A stretch of DNA of 64,000 nucleotides, from the NCBI RefSeq assembly GCF_000513115.1, contig NZ_BAUU01000005.1, positions 1 through 64,000 on the forward strand, given 5' to 3'. This DNA is from Halalkalibacter hemicellulosilyticusJCM 9152 (GTDB lineage Bacteria; Bacillota; Bacilli; Bacillales; Bacillaceae_D). Shown here in pieces: positions 1 through 8,666 of the stretch. The notes under the pieces are model-generated. The model worked only from the letters and a program-made list of their open reading frames with translations, ran no database searches and was not told the origin of the DNA. The translations under genes and the position numbers were made by a program. The stretch's first letter is position 1. The number at the start of each line of letters is the position of its first letter.

Positions 1-63
1 GTAGGATTGTGCTTTTTTATGTGTACAAATGGTCAAGCACGAGGCGCAGATAGGTAATACTTG

Positions 64-291
64 CTGTATGCGGTTCTTCATGCCTCTATTTCACCTCTAT
101 TTCCTTTTTCATGTCCGTTACGGTTTCTCATTCCTCTATTTTAATTTTTTTGCTCCTTATGGCCTCATTTAGCACAAATAGAGGAATGAGGATTCCTTTT
201 TCTGCTTAGAAAACGGTTTTTTCCGATTTAGAGGAATATGGATTCCACTTGTTCTTTGTGCGCTTCTGTTATCTCTCCGATGGACAGCGGA
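64..291. repeat. Intergenic inverted-arm repeat, copy 1 of 3
   Basis: This stretch starts with ctgtatgcggtt and contains four related arms. Two are in one orientation (about 72-91 and 121-142, core cattcctctattt or catgcctctattt) and two are inverted (about 177-197 and 225-246, core agaggaatgaggattcc). It ends near a ctccgatggacagcgg tail. The same arrangement recurs at 20919-21150 and 54369-54587. No open reading frame is conserved among the copies. The arms could fold into long imperfect hairpins. It resembles a non-coding dispersed element of the genome rather than a gene. Confidence 0.75.
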
Positions 292-396
292 GGGAAAAAT
301 TAGGCTGAATTTCGGGTGGTATGGACTTCACTCGTTACCCGTTTTATGAAAGAACCAGGATGTTGTAACGGGACCACGCAATACTTTCAAAATAGA

Positions 397-422
397 CCGG
401 GCGGTTTTTGCCCGTTTTTTCT
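397..422 (+). terminator. Rho-independent terminator, upstream unit
   Basis: CGGGC (398-402) can pair with GCCCG (410-414) around a short T-rich loop, and six T residues follow. No plus-strand gene inside the window ends here, so it probably closes a unit that begins before base 1 or a short transcript from the repeat region. Confidence 0.6.
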
Positions 423-463
423 TATGTGTACAAAAGGAAAAGAATGTGTTCTTCAAATCATAT

Positions 464-493
464 AGAAGCTTTTCAACATGTTGAAAAGCTTCT
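464..493. terminator. Perfect 30-bp palindrome downstream of ureohydrolase gene
   Basis: Bases 464-493 form a perfect palindrome (AGAAGCTTTTCAACA and its complement), giving a stem of about 13 bp with a minimal loop. It lies 24 bases beyond the stop of the minus-strand gene at 517-1461. A clear T tract is lacking on either strand, so its role as terminator of that gene is inferred from position. Confidence 0.5.
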
Positions 494-516
494 CATATTA
501 GATCGTCATTCACATA

Positions 517-1461
517 CTAGCTACTTTCTTTACTCCTAATATGTCCAGCAAATGCATACAACGCAATAGTGGATGCAAAGTGTGAGGATAAATCAGTTGG
601 GTCTTGTTGTGGATAGACTTCTACAAAATCCATTCCGATAATTCCCCGTTTTGTAAATTCATAAATGAGTGTTAGAAGTTCAAAAGAGGTTAGCCCATTT
701 CCGTCAACGGGTCCTCCCGGGTTAAAAGCGAAATCAAGCACGTCACTACATACACTTAAATAAATCATATCCGTATTGTGACTTGCTAGGTCATAGATCG
801 ATTCAGCAAGATTTCTTATGTTAGGTGTTTCACGGATGTGATTAATAGTGAACGTTTTTGCACCAGCTTCTTTTGCGAACCGACCACTCTCAGGTTTATT
901 TCTTGGTCCGTGAATACCGGTATGGATCAAGCTTTCATTTACTACACCATCAAGCTCATACAACCTAGCAAAAGGGGTTGAACGAGCATATTGATCCCCC
1001 TCATGGTGGGGCATATTATCATAATGGGCATCTAAATGGATCATACCTACCTTTTTGTTCGTTGTTTCGGTTAATGCTTTTACAATAGGATACGTAATGC
1101 CATGGTCCCCACCAAGAGCTAGTGGGAATTTGTTCGTTTTCCATATACGTGAGGCAAATGTTTCAATCCGATTCATCGTTTCTTCCACATTAGCAGGTAC
1201 AACGTCAACATCACCAAGGTCAGCTAATGATAAATGCTCAAACACATCAATGTCGTCTAATTCAGGCAAGTAGCCACTGTAACGAGCAGAACATAAGCGC
1301 ATCACCTTTGGACCTAGTTCACAGCCTGTATAATCTCCCCATGTAACGGCCCCTTCCCAAGGAACACCATAAATAAGCACATCTGCATCTTTGAAAGATT
1401 GCTCGTTTGCGATTTCTGCACCTAAAAAAGGTGGTGTATTGCCATATAACATCGAACTCAT
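517..1461 (-). CDS. Arginase/agmatinase-family hydrolase
   Basis: The 314-residue protein belongs to the ureohydrolase family, binuclear manganese enzymes that hydrolyse guanidino compounds such as agmatine, arginine or formimidoylglutamate. Visible motifs are GGDHGIT (117-123), DAHYD (144-148) and EVYPQQD near 281. The SxDxD metal motif reads S-V-C-S-D at 236-240, so the first aspartate is replaced by Cys238. This changes a residue that normally bridges the metals, and the substrate cannot be named. The gene is transcribed away from the polyketide synthase gene. An SD-like AAAGGAG precedes the ATG. The family assignment is secure; activity and substrate are not. Confidence 0.8.
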   Translation of the reverse strand: MSSMLYGNTPPFLGAEIANEQSFKDADVLIYGVPWEGAVTWGDYTGCELGPKVMRLCSARYSGYLPELDDIDVFEHLSLADLGDVDVVPANVEETMNRIETFASRIWKTNKFPLALGGDHGITYPIVKALTETTNKKVGMIHLDAHYDNMPHHEGDQYARSTPFARLYELDGVVNESLIHTGIHGPRNKPESGRFAKEAGAKTFTINHIRETPNIRNLAESIYDLASHNTDMIYLSVCSDVLDFAFNPGGPVDGNGLTSFELLTLIYEFTKRGIIGMDFVEVYPQQDPTDLSSHFASTIALYAFAGHIRSKESS

Positions 1462-1657
1462 AGAAATCTCCTTTCAAATCATTCGTTTTGTGTTACTTTT
1501 CCCGAAATGAAGAGAATCAAACAAGAATAACGGTACTGAAAATGTTTGGTTTTAACTTTTATTGGTGTTCTTAAGAATATTCGAAGCCGTGCTTAATGAA
1601 TATTTTACCAGTTGCTAGGTGATACTACCTTTATCTATTTTTTCTAGGGGTGGGAAT

Positions 1658-2761
1658 ATGCCATTTGTTGCTTCTGTTAGTCGATTTGAGCCTGAATATA
1701 CATTAAACCAAGATACGACGACTGAATTTGCTCGTGAATTGTTTCAAGAAGATTATCAAGACATCGAGCGATTGTTAACTGTTTTCCAAAATGGACAAAT
1801 CGATCAGCGACAATTTGCCGTACCGATTGATTGGTTTCAAAAAGAACACTCTTTAAAGGAACGAAATGATCTCTATATACAATTGGCGACGCAATATTCA
1901 GTTAAAGCTATTGAAAAATGTTTAAATCAACCCTTTTTCTTTAAAAAAACGATTGAGTATGAGCGTATTGATGCGATTGTGTGTGTCACGAGCTCCGGAA
2001 TGTCTACCCCTAGTTTGGATGCGAGGATTATGAATCATCTACCTTTTTCACCACATACGAAACGAATTCCGTTATGGGGCTTAGGTTGTGCCGGAGGGAC
2101 GGCAGGTGTTAGTCGAGCGTATGAGTATTGTCGTGCTTTTCCTGAGCAAAATGTTCTCGTCGTATGCGTCGAGCTCTGTAGCTTAACGTTTCAAAGGAAG
2201 GATCGATCAAAAAGTAATCTCGTTGGAACGTCCTTATTTGCTGATGGTATTGCATGTACATTGATTTGTGGTGATGACTCAAATGTGGCGAGTGACCTTA
2301 ATCAAAAACAAATCCCTTTTGTTATCTCAACAGAATCAACGTTAATGCCACATTCTGAAGATGTGATGGGGTGGGATGTGAAGGATTCTGGTTTACACGT
2401 TGTGTTTTCGAGAAGTATTCCAGCTATTATTCGTCAATGGCTACAGCCAACGGTCTTCTCTTTTTTGGACAAAGTAGATTTGAAGATAGAAGATATTTCG
2501 GAGTTTATTGCCCATCCTGGTGGAAAAAAAGTACTAGATGCTTATATTGAGTGTTTACATATTAATGAAGTGTTATTGACAGAGTCTAAAGACGTTTTGA
2601 GGAAGCATGGTAATATGTCTTCGCCGACTGTTTTATATGTACTTGAAAGAATAATGAAAAAGGATCATCAAGAAGGTGAATATGGATTGATGGCTTCATT
2701 AGGTCCAGGATTTTGCTCCGAGATGGTACTCATGCAATGGAGAGGGATGAACGAAGGATGA
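1658..2761 (+). CDS. bpsA: Type III polyketide synthase (alkylpyrone synthase)
   Basis: The product resembles the chalcone/stilbene-synthase-like BpsA (BcsA) of Bacillus, which condenses long-chain acyl-CoA with malonyl-CoA to alkylpyrones. The catalytic cysteine lies in GLGCAGGTAGVSRA, the histidine in HPGGKK and the asparagine in HGNMSSPT, giving a full Cys-His-Asn triad. I chose the ATG at 1658, giving 367 residues, because AGGGGTGGG lies just upstream and MPFVASVSRFEP matches the family N-terminus. An in-frame GTG at 1619 would add 13 residues without homology. The stop overlaps the ATG of the methyltransferase gene, so the two are translationally coupled. Confidence 0.88.
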   Translation: MPFVASVSRFEPEYTLNQDTTTEFARELFQEDYQDIERLLTVFQNGQIDQRQFAVPIDWFQKEHSLKERNDLYIQLATQYSVKAIEKCLNQPFFFKKTIEYERIDAIVCVTSSGMSTPSLDARIMNHLPFSPHTKRIPLWGLGCAGGTAGVSRAYEYCRAFPEQNVLVVCVELCSLTFQRKDRSKSNLVGTSLFADGIACTLICGDDSNVASDLNQKQIPFVISTESTLMPHSEDVMGWDVKDSGLHVVFSRSIPAIIRQWLQPTVFSFLDKVDLKIEDISEFIAHPGGKKVLDAYIECLHINEVLLTESKDVLRKHGNMSSPTVLYVLERIMKKDHQEGEYGLMASLGPGFCSEMVLMQWRGMNEG

Positions 2762-3315
2762 TTGTATACATATTCATTTTTTTTATTATCGCCCAACGTG
2801 TAGTAGAAGTTATCATCGCTAAGAACAATGAACGATGGATGAAAGAACAAGGAGGCTATGAAGTAGGAAGGAAACATTATATTTACATTGTCATTGTACA
2901 TGTGATGTTTTTTGTCTCACTTTTACTCGAGGTCACTGTACGACCTCCGCAATTTTTCGTATGGTCGATTATTCCTTTTTGTTTCTTCATCGTAGCTCAA
3001 CTATTTAGAGGGTGGGCTTTATCTTCATTAGGGCGCTTTTGGAATACGAGAATTATCGTTTTACCAGGAGCAAAGGTGAAGGTCAAGGGGCCTTATCGGT
3101 TTATACGTCATCCTAACTATTTAATCGTCATTACAGAGCTGCTTATGCTTCCACTTATGTTTCAAGCCTATGTAACGGCCGTGGTTTTTACCGTTCTTAA
3201 TGGATGGGTGTTATCGATTCGGATTAACGAAGAGGAGCAAGCCTTACGTGACGTGACCGACTATGATGTACAATTTACACATAAGAAACGATTTGTCCCA
3301 AAAACAGATAAATGA
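2758..3315 (+). CDS. bpsB: Isoprenylcysteine carboxyl methyltransferase family protein
   Basis: This 185-residue membrane protein resembles BpsB (YpbQ) of B. subtilis, which O-methylates the alkylpyrones made by BpsA. It has several hydrophobic segments: one at the extreme N-terminus, and others around residues 45-65, 70-90 and 120-145. The family signature GPYRFIRHPNY is present in the C-terminal half, where the cofactor S-adenosylmethionine binds. The ATG overlaps the stop of bpsA by four bases (ATGA). The start follows from this coupling and from homology; upstream in-frame starts lie inside bpsA. Confidence 0.83.
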   Translation: MIVYIFIFFIIAQRVVEVIIAKNNERWMKEQGGYEVGRKHYIYIVIVHVMFFVSLLLEVTVRPPQFFVWSIIPFCFFIVAQLFRGWALSSLGRFWNTRIIVLPGAKVKVKGPYRFIRHPNYLIVITELLMLPLMFQAYVTAVVFTVLNGWVLSIRINEEEQALRDVTDYDVQFTHKKRFVPKTDK

Positions 3316-3450
3316 GTAGTTAGAAGGGCGCTGAAAAAGTTTGGTTATTCCTTTTTCGGTGTTCTTGTATGTATATCTTTTCATTCCACCATATTAATGA
3401 TAAGCTATTGAGCAATTCAGATATATACATAGGGAAGGAATGGACTTGGA

Positions 3451-3660
3451 TTGACAAAACAACGGAAAAAGAAATTTGAAGTAGAATCAGGAGAAACGAT
3501 AGAGCAGTGCTTAGATCGTATGAAAAAGGAAGGGTACCAGCCGATGAGAAGGTTAGAGAAGCCGATATTTGAAGAACGAACTGAGCGATCAACGAAAGAA
3601 TACGTACCGGTTCGTCAGAAGATTGTGTTTGAAGGGGTTTTGACAGAAAACGAACAATAG
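3451..3660 (+). CDS. yebG: NETI-motif small protein YebG
   Basis: The product is a small basic protein of 69 residues matching YebG of B. subtilis, the gene directly upstream of purE there too. The family is named for an NETI motif; here it reads G-E-T-I at about residues 18-21, followed by EQCLDRMKKEGYQPMRRLEKPIFEE-like conserved sequence. Its function is unknown. The start codon is TTG at 3451, with AGGGAAGGA ten bases upstream; no ATG is available before the conserved region. The end of the gene overlaps one of the PurR-box-like sequences of the pur operon. Confidence 0.82.
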   Translation: MTKQRKKKFEVESGETIEQCLDRMKKEGYQPMRRLEKPIFEERTERSTKEYVPVRQKIVFEGVLTENEQ

Positions 3661-3690
3661 AAGGAAATGGTTTTCTTAATGTTCGACATT
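3646..3690. promoter_or_regulatory. Pair of inverted PurR-box-like sites
   Basis: AAAACGAACAAT (3647-3658) and, in inverted orientation, AATGTTCGACATT (3678-3690) both resemble the Bacillus PurBox consensus AWWWCCGAACWWT, though each lacks one C or G of the core. They sit just upstream of the -35 element, with 19 bases between the 13-base boxes. In B. subtilis PurR binds two such inverted boxes upstream of purE and is released by PRPP. Spacing and core are imperfect, so this is a good but unproven match. Confidence 0.6.
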
Positions 3691-3693
3691 TTA

Positions 3694-3722
3694 TTGACAT
3701 AATGAGCTGTTCCTTGTAAGAT
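3694..3722 (+). promoter_or_regulatory. SigA promoter of the pur operon
   Basis: TTGACA (3694-3699) and TAAGAT (3717-3722) are separated by exactly 17 bases. The transcript would start near 3729, about 25 bases before the guanine riboswitch. The PurR-box-like pair lies immediately upstream. Confidence 0.72.
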
Positions 3723-3753
3723 GTAGCTAGATGATTGAAAAAAGCGAAATAAA

Positions 3754-3822
3754 CCTCATATATCATTGGAGATAGGGTCCAAAAGTTTCTACCCAGTTAC
3801 CGTAAATGACTGGACTATGAGG
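3754..3822 (+). promoter_or_regulatory. Guanine (purine) riboswitch
   Basis: P1 is formed by CCTCATAT (3754-3761) and ATATGAGG-like bases ending at 3822. The invariant core is present: AGTTTCTACC before P3 and ACCGTAAATG after it, then GGACTATGAGG. The specifier base is C in GACTAT, which indicates guanine or hypoxanthine rather than adenine binding. The same element controls purE in B. subtilis. Ligand binding would favour the downstream terminator and switch the pur operon off. Confidence 0.95.
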
Positions 3823-3849
3823 AAAGGTCGTTGCACTTTGGAACTATGA

Positions 3850-3917
3850 AAGCGTAGAAGTTGCTTCCTTTCTCTCGAATATAGAGTGGTAAAGTAAGCT
3901 TTTTCTATGCTTTTTTA
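3850..3917 (+). terminator. Riboswitch expression-platform terminator
   Basis: AGCGTAGAAG (3851-3860) pairs with CTTTTTCTATGCT-type sequence ending at 3911. Inner pairing is GCTT..CTTT..CTCT with AGAG..AAAG..AAGC, and six T residues follow. It lies between the riboswitch and purE and is the expected off-state structure. Confidence 0.8.
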
Positions 3918-3979
3918 TGTGATTTTAAAAAAAGTGATTATTCATGAAAACATCTCAGAAGGAAAGGGGCGATTAGAAC

Positions 3980-4465
3980 GTGAATCCAGAAGTGGGCGTC
4001 ATAATGGGAAGTACATCTGATTGGGATACAATGAAAGCGGCATGTGACGTGTTAGATGAGCTAGAGGTTGCCTATGAGAAAAAGGTTGTTTCGGCTCACC
4101 GGACACCGGATTTAATGTTTGAATATGCAGAAAAGGCAAGAGAACGAGGGATAAAAGTCATTATAGCAGGCGCAGGAGGAGCTGCTCACCTTCCAGGTAT
4201 GGTTGCAGCGAAAACGACGTTGCCTGTTATTGGCGTGCCTGTACAATCAAGAGCGTTACAGGGGCTTGATTCTTTATTATCGATCGTTCAAATGCCGGGT
4301 GGAGTTCCAGTAGCAACGGTTGCTATTGGAAAGGCAGGCGCGACAAATGCGGGGTTACTTGCAGCGCAATTATTAGGAGCCTTTCAACCAGAGGTTCACC
4401 AGCGTTTAGAAGAACGGCGAGAGAAGACGAGACAAGCTGTCATTGAAAGCAGTGAACAACTATGA
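3980..4465 (+). CDS. purE: N5-carboxyaminoimidazole ribonucleotide mutase PurE
   Basis: PurE moves the carboxyl group of N5-CAIR to C4, giving CAIR in the de novo purine pathway. The 161-residue protein has the class I signature: [14 protein letters not shown] at the start, SAHRTPD, and the glycine-rich [12 protein letters not shown] segment. It starts at GTG (3980) with AAGGAAAGGGG ten bases upstream. Its stop overlaps the purK start by four bases. It is the first gene of the pur operon and lies behind the guanine riboswitch. Confidence 0.95.
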   Translation: MNPEVGVIMGSTSDWDTMKAACDVLDELEVAYEKKVVSAHRTPDLMFEYAEKARERGIKVIIAGAGGAAHLPGMVAAKTTLPVIGVPVQSRALQGLDSLLSIVQMPGGVPVATVAIGKAGATNAGLLAAQLLGAFQPEVHQRLEERREKTRQAVIESSEQL

Positions 4466-5583
4466 CACGAATGATAAAACCCGGACAAACGATTGGTATT
4501 ATTGGTGGGGGACAGCTTGGGCGAATGATGGCGATGGCAGCTAAGCAAATGGGTTATCGCATTGCTGTCTTAGAGCCAGGTCAAGATTCGCCCTGTGGGC
4601 AGGTCGCTGATTATGTTATAGAAGCACCATATGATGATCGTGAGGCAGCGAAGAAGCTGGCCAAGATCTCAGATGTCATCACGTATGAATTTGAAAATAT
4701 TGATAGTGAAACGGCAACATGGCTTACGGAGGAGGCAGATTTCCCTCAAGGAGCAGACGTATTACGATTTACTCAGCATCGTCTACTCGAAAAGGAAACG
4801 ATTCAATCGGTAGGCATTCCAGTTGCCCCTTTTCATGCCATTCATTCGATTGAAGATGTTGAAGGTGCTATAGAAGAGATCGGCTTCCCTGCTGTTTTAA
4901 AAACCTGTCGTGGAGGATACGACGGAAAAGGTCAACGAGTTGTGAAAGATGAGAAGCAATTAACCGAAGCAGCAAGTGAGCTATTGAATCAATCAGAATG
5001 TGTACTTGAAGCGTGGATTCCGTTCTCTCTTGAGCTGTCAGTGATCGTAACGCGGTCAAGAAATGGAGAAACAGCTGTTTTTCCAGTAGCGGAGAATGAC
5101 CATAAGGATAATATTTTACACCGTTCATACGTACCAGCACGAGTGAATGATCAGGTGATTGAAGAAGCAAAGAGAATCGCTCTGACACTTGTGACGGAAT
5201 TAAATGTCGTTGGGACATTGGCGGTGGAACTTTTCATGCTTGAGGATGGCAGATTATATGTCAATGAATTAGCGCCGAGACCACATAATTCTGGTCACTA
5301 TTCCATTGAGGCTTGTGTGACATCACAGTTTGAGCAGCATATACGTGCTGTCTGCGGATTGCCACTTGGGTCAACTGATCTACTACGACCAGTCATTATG
5401 GAGAACATCCTTGGAGAGCATGTTGAAATGATTATGCAGGGGTTGCCTAAGCTGAGCGAAGCAAAGCTCCACTTATATGGGAAAGCTGAAGCAAAGGAAA
5501 AACGAAAGATGGGTCATCTAACAGTGACAGCGGAGTCATTAGAAGAAGCAGAAAGACAGCTTGAGCGTGTTATGAAGGAATAG
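4462..5583 (+). CDS. purK: 5-(carboxyamino)imidazole ribonucleotide synthase PurK
   Basis: PurK is an ATP-grasp ligase that carboxylates AIR with bicarbonate to N5-CAIR, feeding PurE. The 373-residue protein carries the N-terminal [12 protein letters not shown] motif (about residues 12-23), the ATP-grasp segment [13 protein letters not shown], and [17 protein letters not shown] near the end. Length is normal. The start overlaps purE by ATGA. The next gene, purB, is 124 bases away. In B. subtilis these genes are closely packed; here a small dispersed repeat occupies the gap. Confidence 0.95.
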   Translation: MTRMIKPGQTIGIIGGGQLGRMMAMAAKQMGYRIAVLEPGQDSPCGQVADYVIEAPYDDREAAKKLAKISDVITYEFENIDSETATWLTEEADFPQGADVLRFTQHRLLEKETIQSVGIPVAPFHAIHSIEDVEGAIEEIGFPAVLKTCRGGYDGKGQRVVKDEKQLTEAASELLNQSECVLEAWIPFSLELSVIVTRSRNGETAVFPVAENDHKDNILHRSYVPARVNDQVIEEAKRIALTLVTELNVVGTLAVELFMLEDGRLYVNELAPRPHNSGHYSIEACVTSQFEQHIRAVCGLPLGSTDLLRPVIMENILGEHVEMIMQGLPKLSEAKLHLYGKAEAKEKRKMGHLTVTAESLEEAERQLERVMKE

Positions 5584-5601
5584 CACGATTTGTTAAAAAA
5601 T

Positions 5602-5662
5602 AAGAAAGCATAAAATTCGAGGCAGGCAGTGTGAGAAGAACCGAAGAAGTTGTCGGGGAAAT
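5602..5662 (+). repeat. Short dispersed repeat inside the pur operon
   Basis: The sequence taagaaagcataaaattcga and then gtgtgagaagaaccgaagaag resembles stretches near 26848-26895 and 33297-33345 (taagaaAGTGTAAAATTCGA and similar). It lies between purK and purB within the operon. Identity drops after about 55 bases. Confidence 0.5.
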
Positions 5663-5707
5663 GTAATTAAGAACTTATAAATATAAACATGTGGAGGCTA
5701 TGAACCT

Positions 5708-7003
5708 ATGATCGAACGTTATACGCGACCTGAAATGGGATCAATCTGGACTGAGGAAAATCGTTATCAAGCGTGGCTTGAAGTTGAAATTGTTGCATGT
5801 GAGGCATGGGCTGAGCTTGGAGAGATTCCAAAGGAAGATGTGCAGAAAATTAGAGAAAATGCTAGCTTTGATGTGAAACGCATACTTGAAATTGAAGAAG
5901 AGACTCGTCATGACGTTGTCGCATTTACTCGTGCGGTTTCTGAAACATTGGGTGAAGAGCGAAAGTGGGTTCATTATGGCTTAACGTCAACCGATGTGGT
6001 CGATACGGCTCTTTCTTATTTATTAAAGCAGGCTAATGACATTTTACTTGCCGATATCGAACGGTTTATTGACATTTTGAAAAACAAAGCGCTAGAGCAT
6101 AAATTTACGATTATGATGGGGCGTACTCATGGAGTTCATGCTGAGCGACAACGTTCGGATTGAAGCTTGCCCTTTGGTATGAAGAAATGAAGCGTAACCT
6201 AGAGCGTTTTAAGCATGCAGCAGAAGGTGTTCGCGTTGGTAAATTATCAGGAGCTGTTGGTACATTTGCGAATATTGATCCTGCAATTGAAGAATTTGTT
6301 TGTAAAAAGCTAGGACTTCAAGCAGCGCCTATTTCAACACAAACGTTACAACGTGATCGCCACGCTGAATATATGGGAGCACTTGCTTTAATTGCGACAT
6401 CGATTGAAAAGTTCGCAGTAGAAATTCGCGGCTTACAAAAGAGTGAAACGCGTGAGGTAGAGGAATTTTTTGCAAAAGGACAAAAAGGTTCGTCAGCTAT
6501 GCCACATAAGCGAAATCCAATCGGCTCAGAAAATATGACAGGTCTTGCAAGAGTTGTTCGTGGACATATGTTAACGGCCTATGAAAATGTACCTTTATGG
6601 CATGAGCGTGATATTTCTCATTCATCTGCTGAACGGATCATTCTACCTGATGCAACGATTGCCTTGAATTATATGCTAAATCGTTTCGGAAATATCGTGA
6701 AGAACTTGACGGTATTCCCTGAGAACATGAAGCGTAATATGACACGCACGTATGGATTAATTTACTCACAGCGTGTTCTGCTCACCCTTATTAATAAAGA
6801 TGGTACGTGAGGAAGCATATGACCTTGTCCAGCCGAAAGCGATGGAAGCGTGGGAGAAGGGTGTTCAATTCCGTGAACTAGTCGAAGCGGAGGAGCGTAT
6901 TACGAGTGTACTATCACCTGCTGAAATTGAAGAATGCTTTAACTATGAACATCATATGAGGCATGTTGATACGATCTTTAGAAGAGTAGGATTAGAAGAC
7001 TAA
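5708..7003 (+). pseudogene. purB: Adenylosuccinate lyase PurB, two frameshifts
   Basis: PurB cleaves SAICAR and adenylosuccinate in purine synthesis. The full-length family sequence is here but in three pieces. Residues to [11 protein letters not shown] are in frame 1. One base is missing near 6146 (GAGCGACAACG where GAGCCGACAACG would continue as E-P-T-T), shifting to the frame that encodes [11 protein letters not shown] through [11 protein letters not shown]. Near 6799 two bases are missing (AAAGATG where AAAGGnATG is expected), returning to the first frame. The signature [15 protein letters not shown] is intact in the middle piece. No other stops interrupt it, so total loss is only three bases. 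Sequencing error or a recent lesion are both possible. Confidence 0.88.
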
Positions 7004-7024
7004 TAAATTCGGAGGTTCGATCTC

Positions 7025-7747
7025 ATGAAAAAAGGCGACTTGCTTTACGAAGGAAAAGCGAAGAAGATCTACAAAACGGACAAGCCTGCTGAACTTTGGA
7101 TTGAGTATAAGGATTCAGCGACTGCATTCAATGGAGAGAAAAAGGAAACATTAGCTGGAAAGGCACGTTTAAATAACGAAATTACGACCTTGATCTTTGA
7201 TTATTTACAAAAGAATGGTGTGAAAAGTCATTTCATTAAACGTCTCTCTGAAACAGAGCAGCACGTGAAGGAAGTAGAGATTATTCCTCTTGAAGTTGTT
7301 GTCCGAAATGTCGTAGCAGGAAGCTTATCAAAGCGTCTTGGAATGGAAGAGGGGACGCAGCTACAGACGCCGATAGTGGAATTCTACTACAAGGATGATG
7401 ACTTAGGTGATCCACTCGTAACAGAGGATCATATTGCGATTTTAGATGTTGCGACACCGGAAGATTTACTCGTTCTACGTGAAAAGGGACAGGAAGTGAA
7501 TAAGCATTTAATCACATTGTTTGATACGTTAAATGTTCGGTTAGTTGATTTTAAGCTGGAGTTTGGTCGTACGAAAGAGGGAGATATTTTACTAGCTGAT
7601 GAAATCTCTCCTGATACTTGTAGACTTTGGGATAAAGAAACGAATCAACGATTTGATAAAGATTTATTTAGACGAAATATTGGAAGTTTACAAGAAGGAT
7701 ATGAAGAAATCTTATCACGCTTAGGAGGCGCATCATGTACAAAGTAA
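7025..7747 (+). CDS. purC: SAICAR synthetase PurC
   Basis: PurC ligates aspartate to CAIR using ATP. The 240-residue protein has the expected YEGKAKKIY start, the [11 protein letters not shown] signature (about 93-103), the DxxxEFG-type stretch DFKLEFGRT and [12 protein letters not shown] near the C-terminus. GGAGG precedes the ATG. It overlaps purS by 13 bases. Length and motifs are normal. Confidence 0.96.
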   Translation: MKKGDLLYEGKAKKIYKTDKPAELWIEYKDSATAFNGEKKETLAGKARLNNEITTLIFDYLQKNGVKSHFIKRLSETEQHVKEVEIIPLEVVVRNVVAGSLSKRLGMEEGTQLQTPIVEFYYKDDDLGDPLVTEDHIAILDVATPEDLLVLREKGQEVNKHLITLFDTLNVRLVDFKLEFGRTKEGDILLADEISPDTCRLWDKETNQRFDKDLFRRNIGSLQEGYEEILSRLGGASCTK

Positions 7748-7986
7748 AAGTATACGTTACGTTAAGAGAAAGTGTTCTTGATCCACAAGGAGGAGCAGTG
7801 AAGCGTGCTCTTCACACGAAAGGCTACAAGGAAGTAGAAGAAGTAAGAATCGGTAAATACATGGAATTGACATTAACAGACACGTCTGATGTTGAGAAGC
7901 GAATTGATGAAATGTGTTCTAAGTTACTTGCGAATACCGTTATTGAAGACTATCGCTACGAAATTGAGGAGGGTGTTACTTCATGA
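7735..7986 (+). CDS. purS: Phosphoribosylformylglycinamidine synthase subunit PurS
   Basis: PurS is the small (83-residue) subunit of the Gram-positive FGAM synthase, bridging PurQ and PurL. It matches the family start [19 protein letters not shown] and the C-terminal [11 protein letters not shown]. The start lies within the end of purC, with AGGAGG a few bases upstream. It overlaps purQ by four bases, consistent with coupled synthesis of the complex. Confidence 0.95.
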   Translation: MYKVKVYVTLRESVLDPQGGAVKRALHTKGYKEVEEVRIGKYMELTLTDTSDVEKRIDEMCSKLLANTVIEDYRYEIEEGVTS

Positions 7987-8666
7987 AATTTGCAGTGATT
8001 GTCTTCCCAGGATCAAATTGTGATTCTGATATGTATCACGCGATTCGTGATGGTATAGGTGAAGAAGTGGAATATGTACGCTACGATGAAACGTCGCTCG
8101 AAGGCTTTGATGGCGTATTACTCCCAGGGGGATTCTCTTATGGTGACTATCTTCGTTCTGGTGCGATTGCTCGCTTTGCACCGATTATGGATGAGGTTGT
8201 TGCTTTTGCAGAGGCAGGAAAGCCAGTATTAGGCGTATGTAATGGCTTCCAAGTGCTTCTAGAAGTTGGTCTGTTACCAGGAGCGATGAAACGTAATGAT
8301 GGGCTGAAATTTATTTGTCGACCTACGAATTTAGTCGTTGAAAATAATGAGACGAAGTTTACTTCTAATTATGAGCAAGGTGAAGTTATTAATATTCCAG
8401 TTGCACATGGTGAAGGGAACTATGAGTGTGATGAGGAAACGTTAACGAAGCTTGAAGAGCAGAAGCAAGTCGTATTCCGTTATGAGCAGCCAATTAACGG
8501 ATCGAAAGCGAACATTGCTGGAATTGTAAACGAAGGTGGTAACGTATTAGGAATGATGCCACATCCTGAACGAGCGGTTGATGCATTGCTTGGCCGTGAA
8601 GATGGATTAAGACTTTTTCAATCGATTGTGAAAAATTGGAGGGAATCTCATGTCACTACTTCTTGA
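7983..8666 (+). CDS. purQ: FGAM synthase glutaminase subunit PurQ
   Basis: PurQ releases ammonia from glutamine for PurL. The 227-residue class I glutamine amidotransferase has the nucleophile Cys in GVCNGFQVL (about residue 86), [13 protein letters not shown] before it, and the His-Glu pair in [10 protein letters not shown] near the C-terminus. It starts at the ATGA overlap with purS and runs 17 bases into purL. All catalytic residues are visible. Confidence 0.96.
   Translation: MKFAVIVFPGSNCDSDMYHAIRDGIGEEVEYVRYDETSLEGFDGVLLPGGFSYGDYLRSGAIARFAPIMDEVVAFAEAGKPVLGVCNGFQVLLEVGLLPGAMKRNDGLKFICRPTNLVVENNETKFTSNYEQGEVINIPVAHGEGNYECDEETLTKLEEQKQVVFRYEQPINGSKANIAGIVNEGGNVLGMMPHPERAVDALLGREDGLRLFQSIVKNWRESHVTTS

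Noticed and set aside
300-420. A GGGTGGTA motif before a terminator, suggestive of a T-box leader
   Set aside because: The full antiterminator core (GGTGGNACCGCG) is not present, there is no stem I, and no plus-strand gene follows for regulation.
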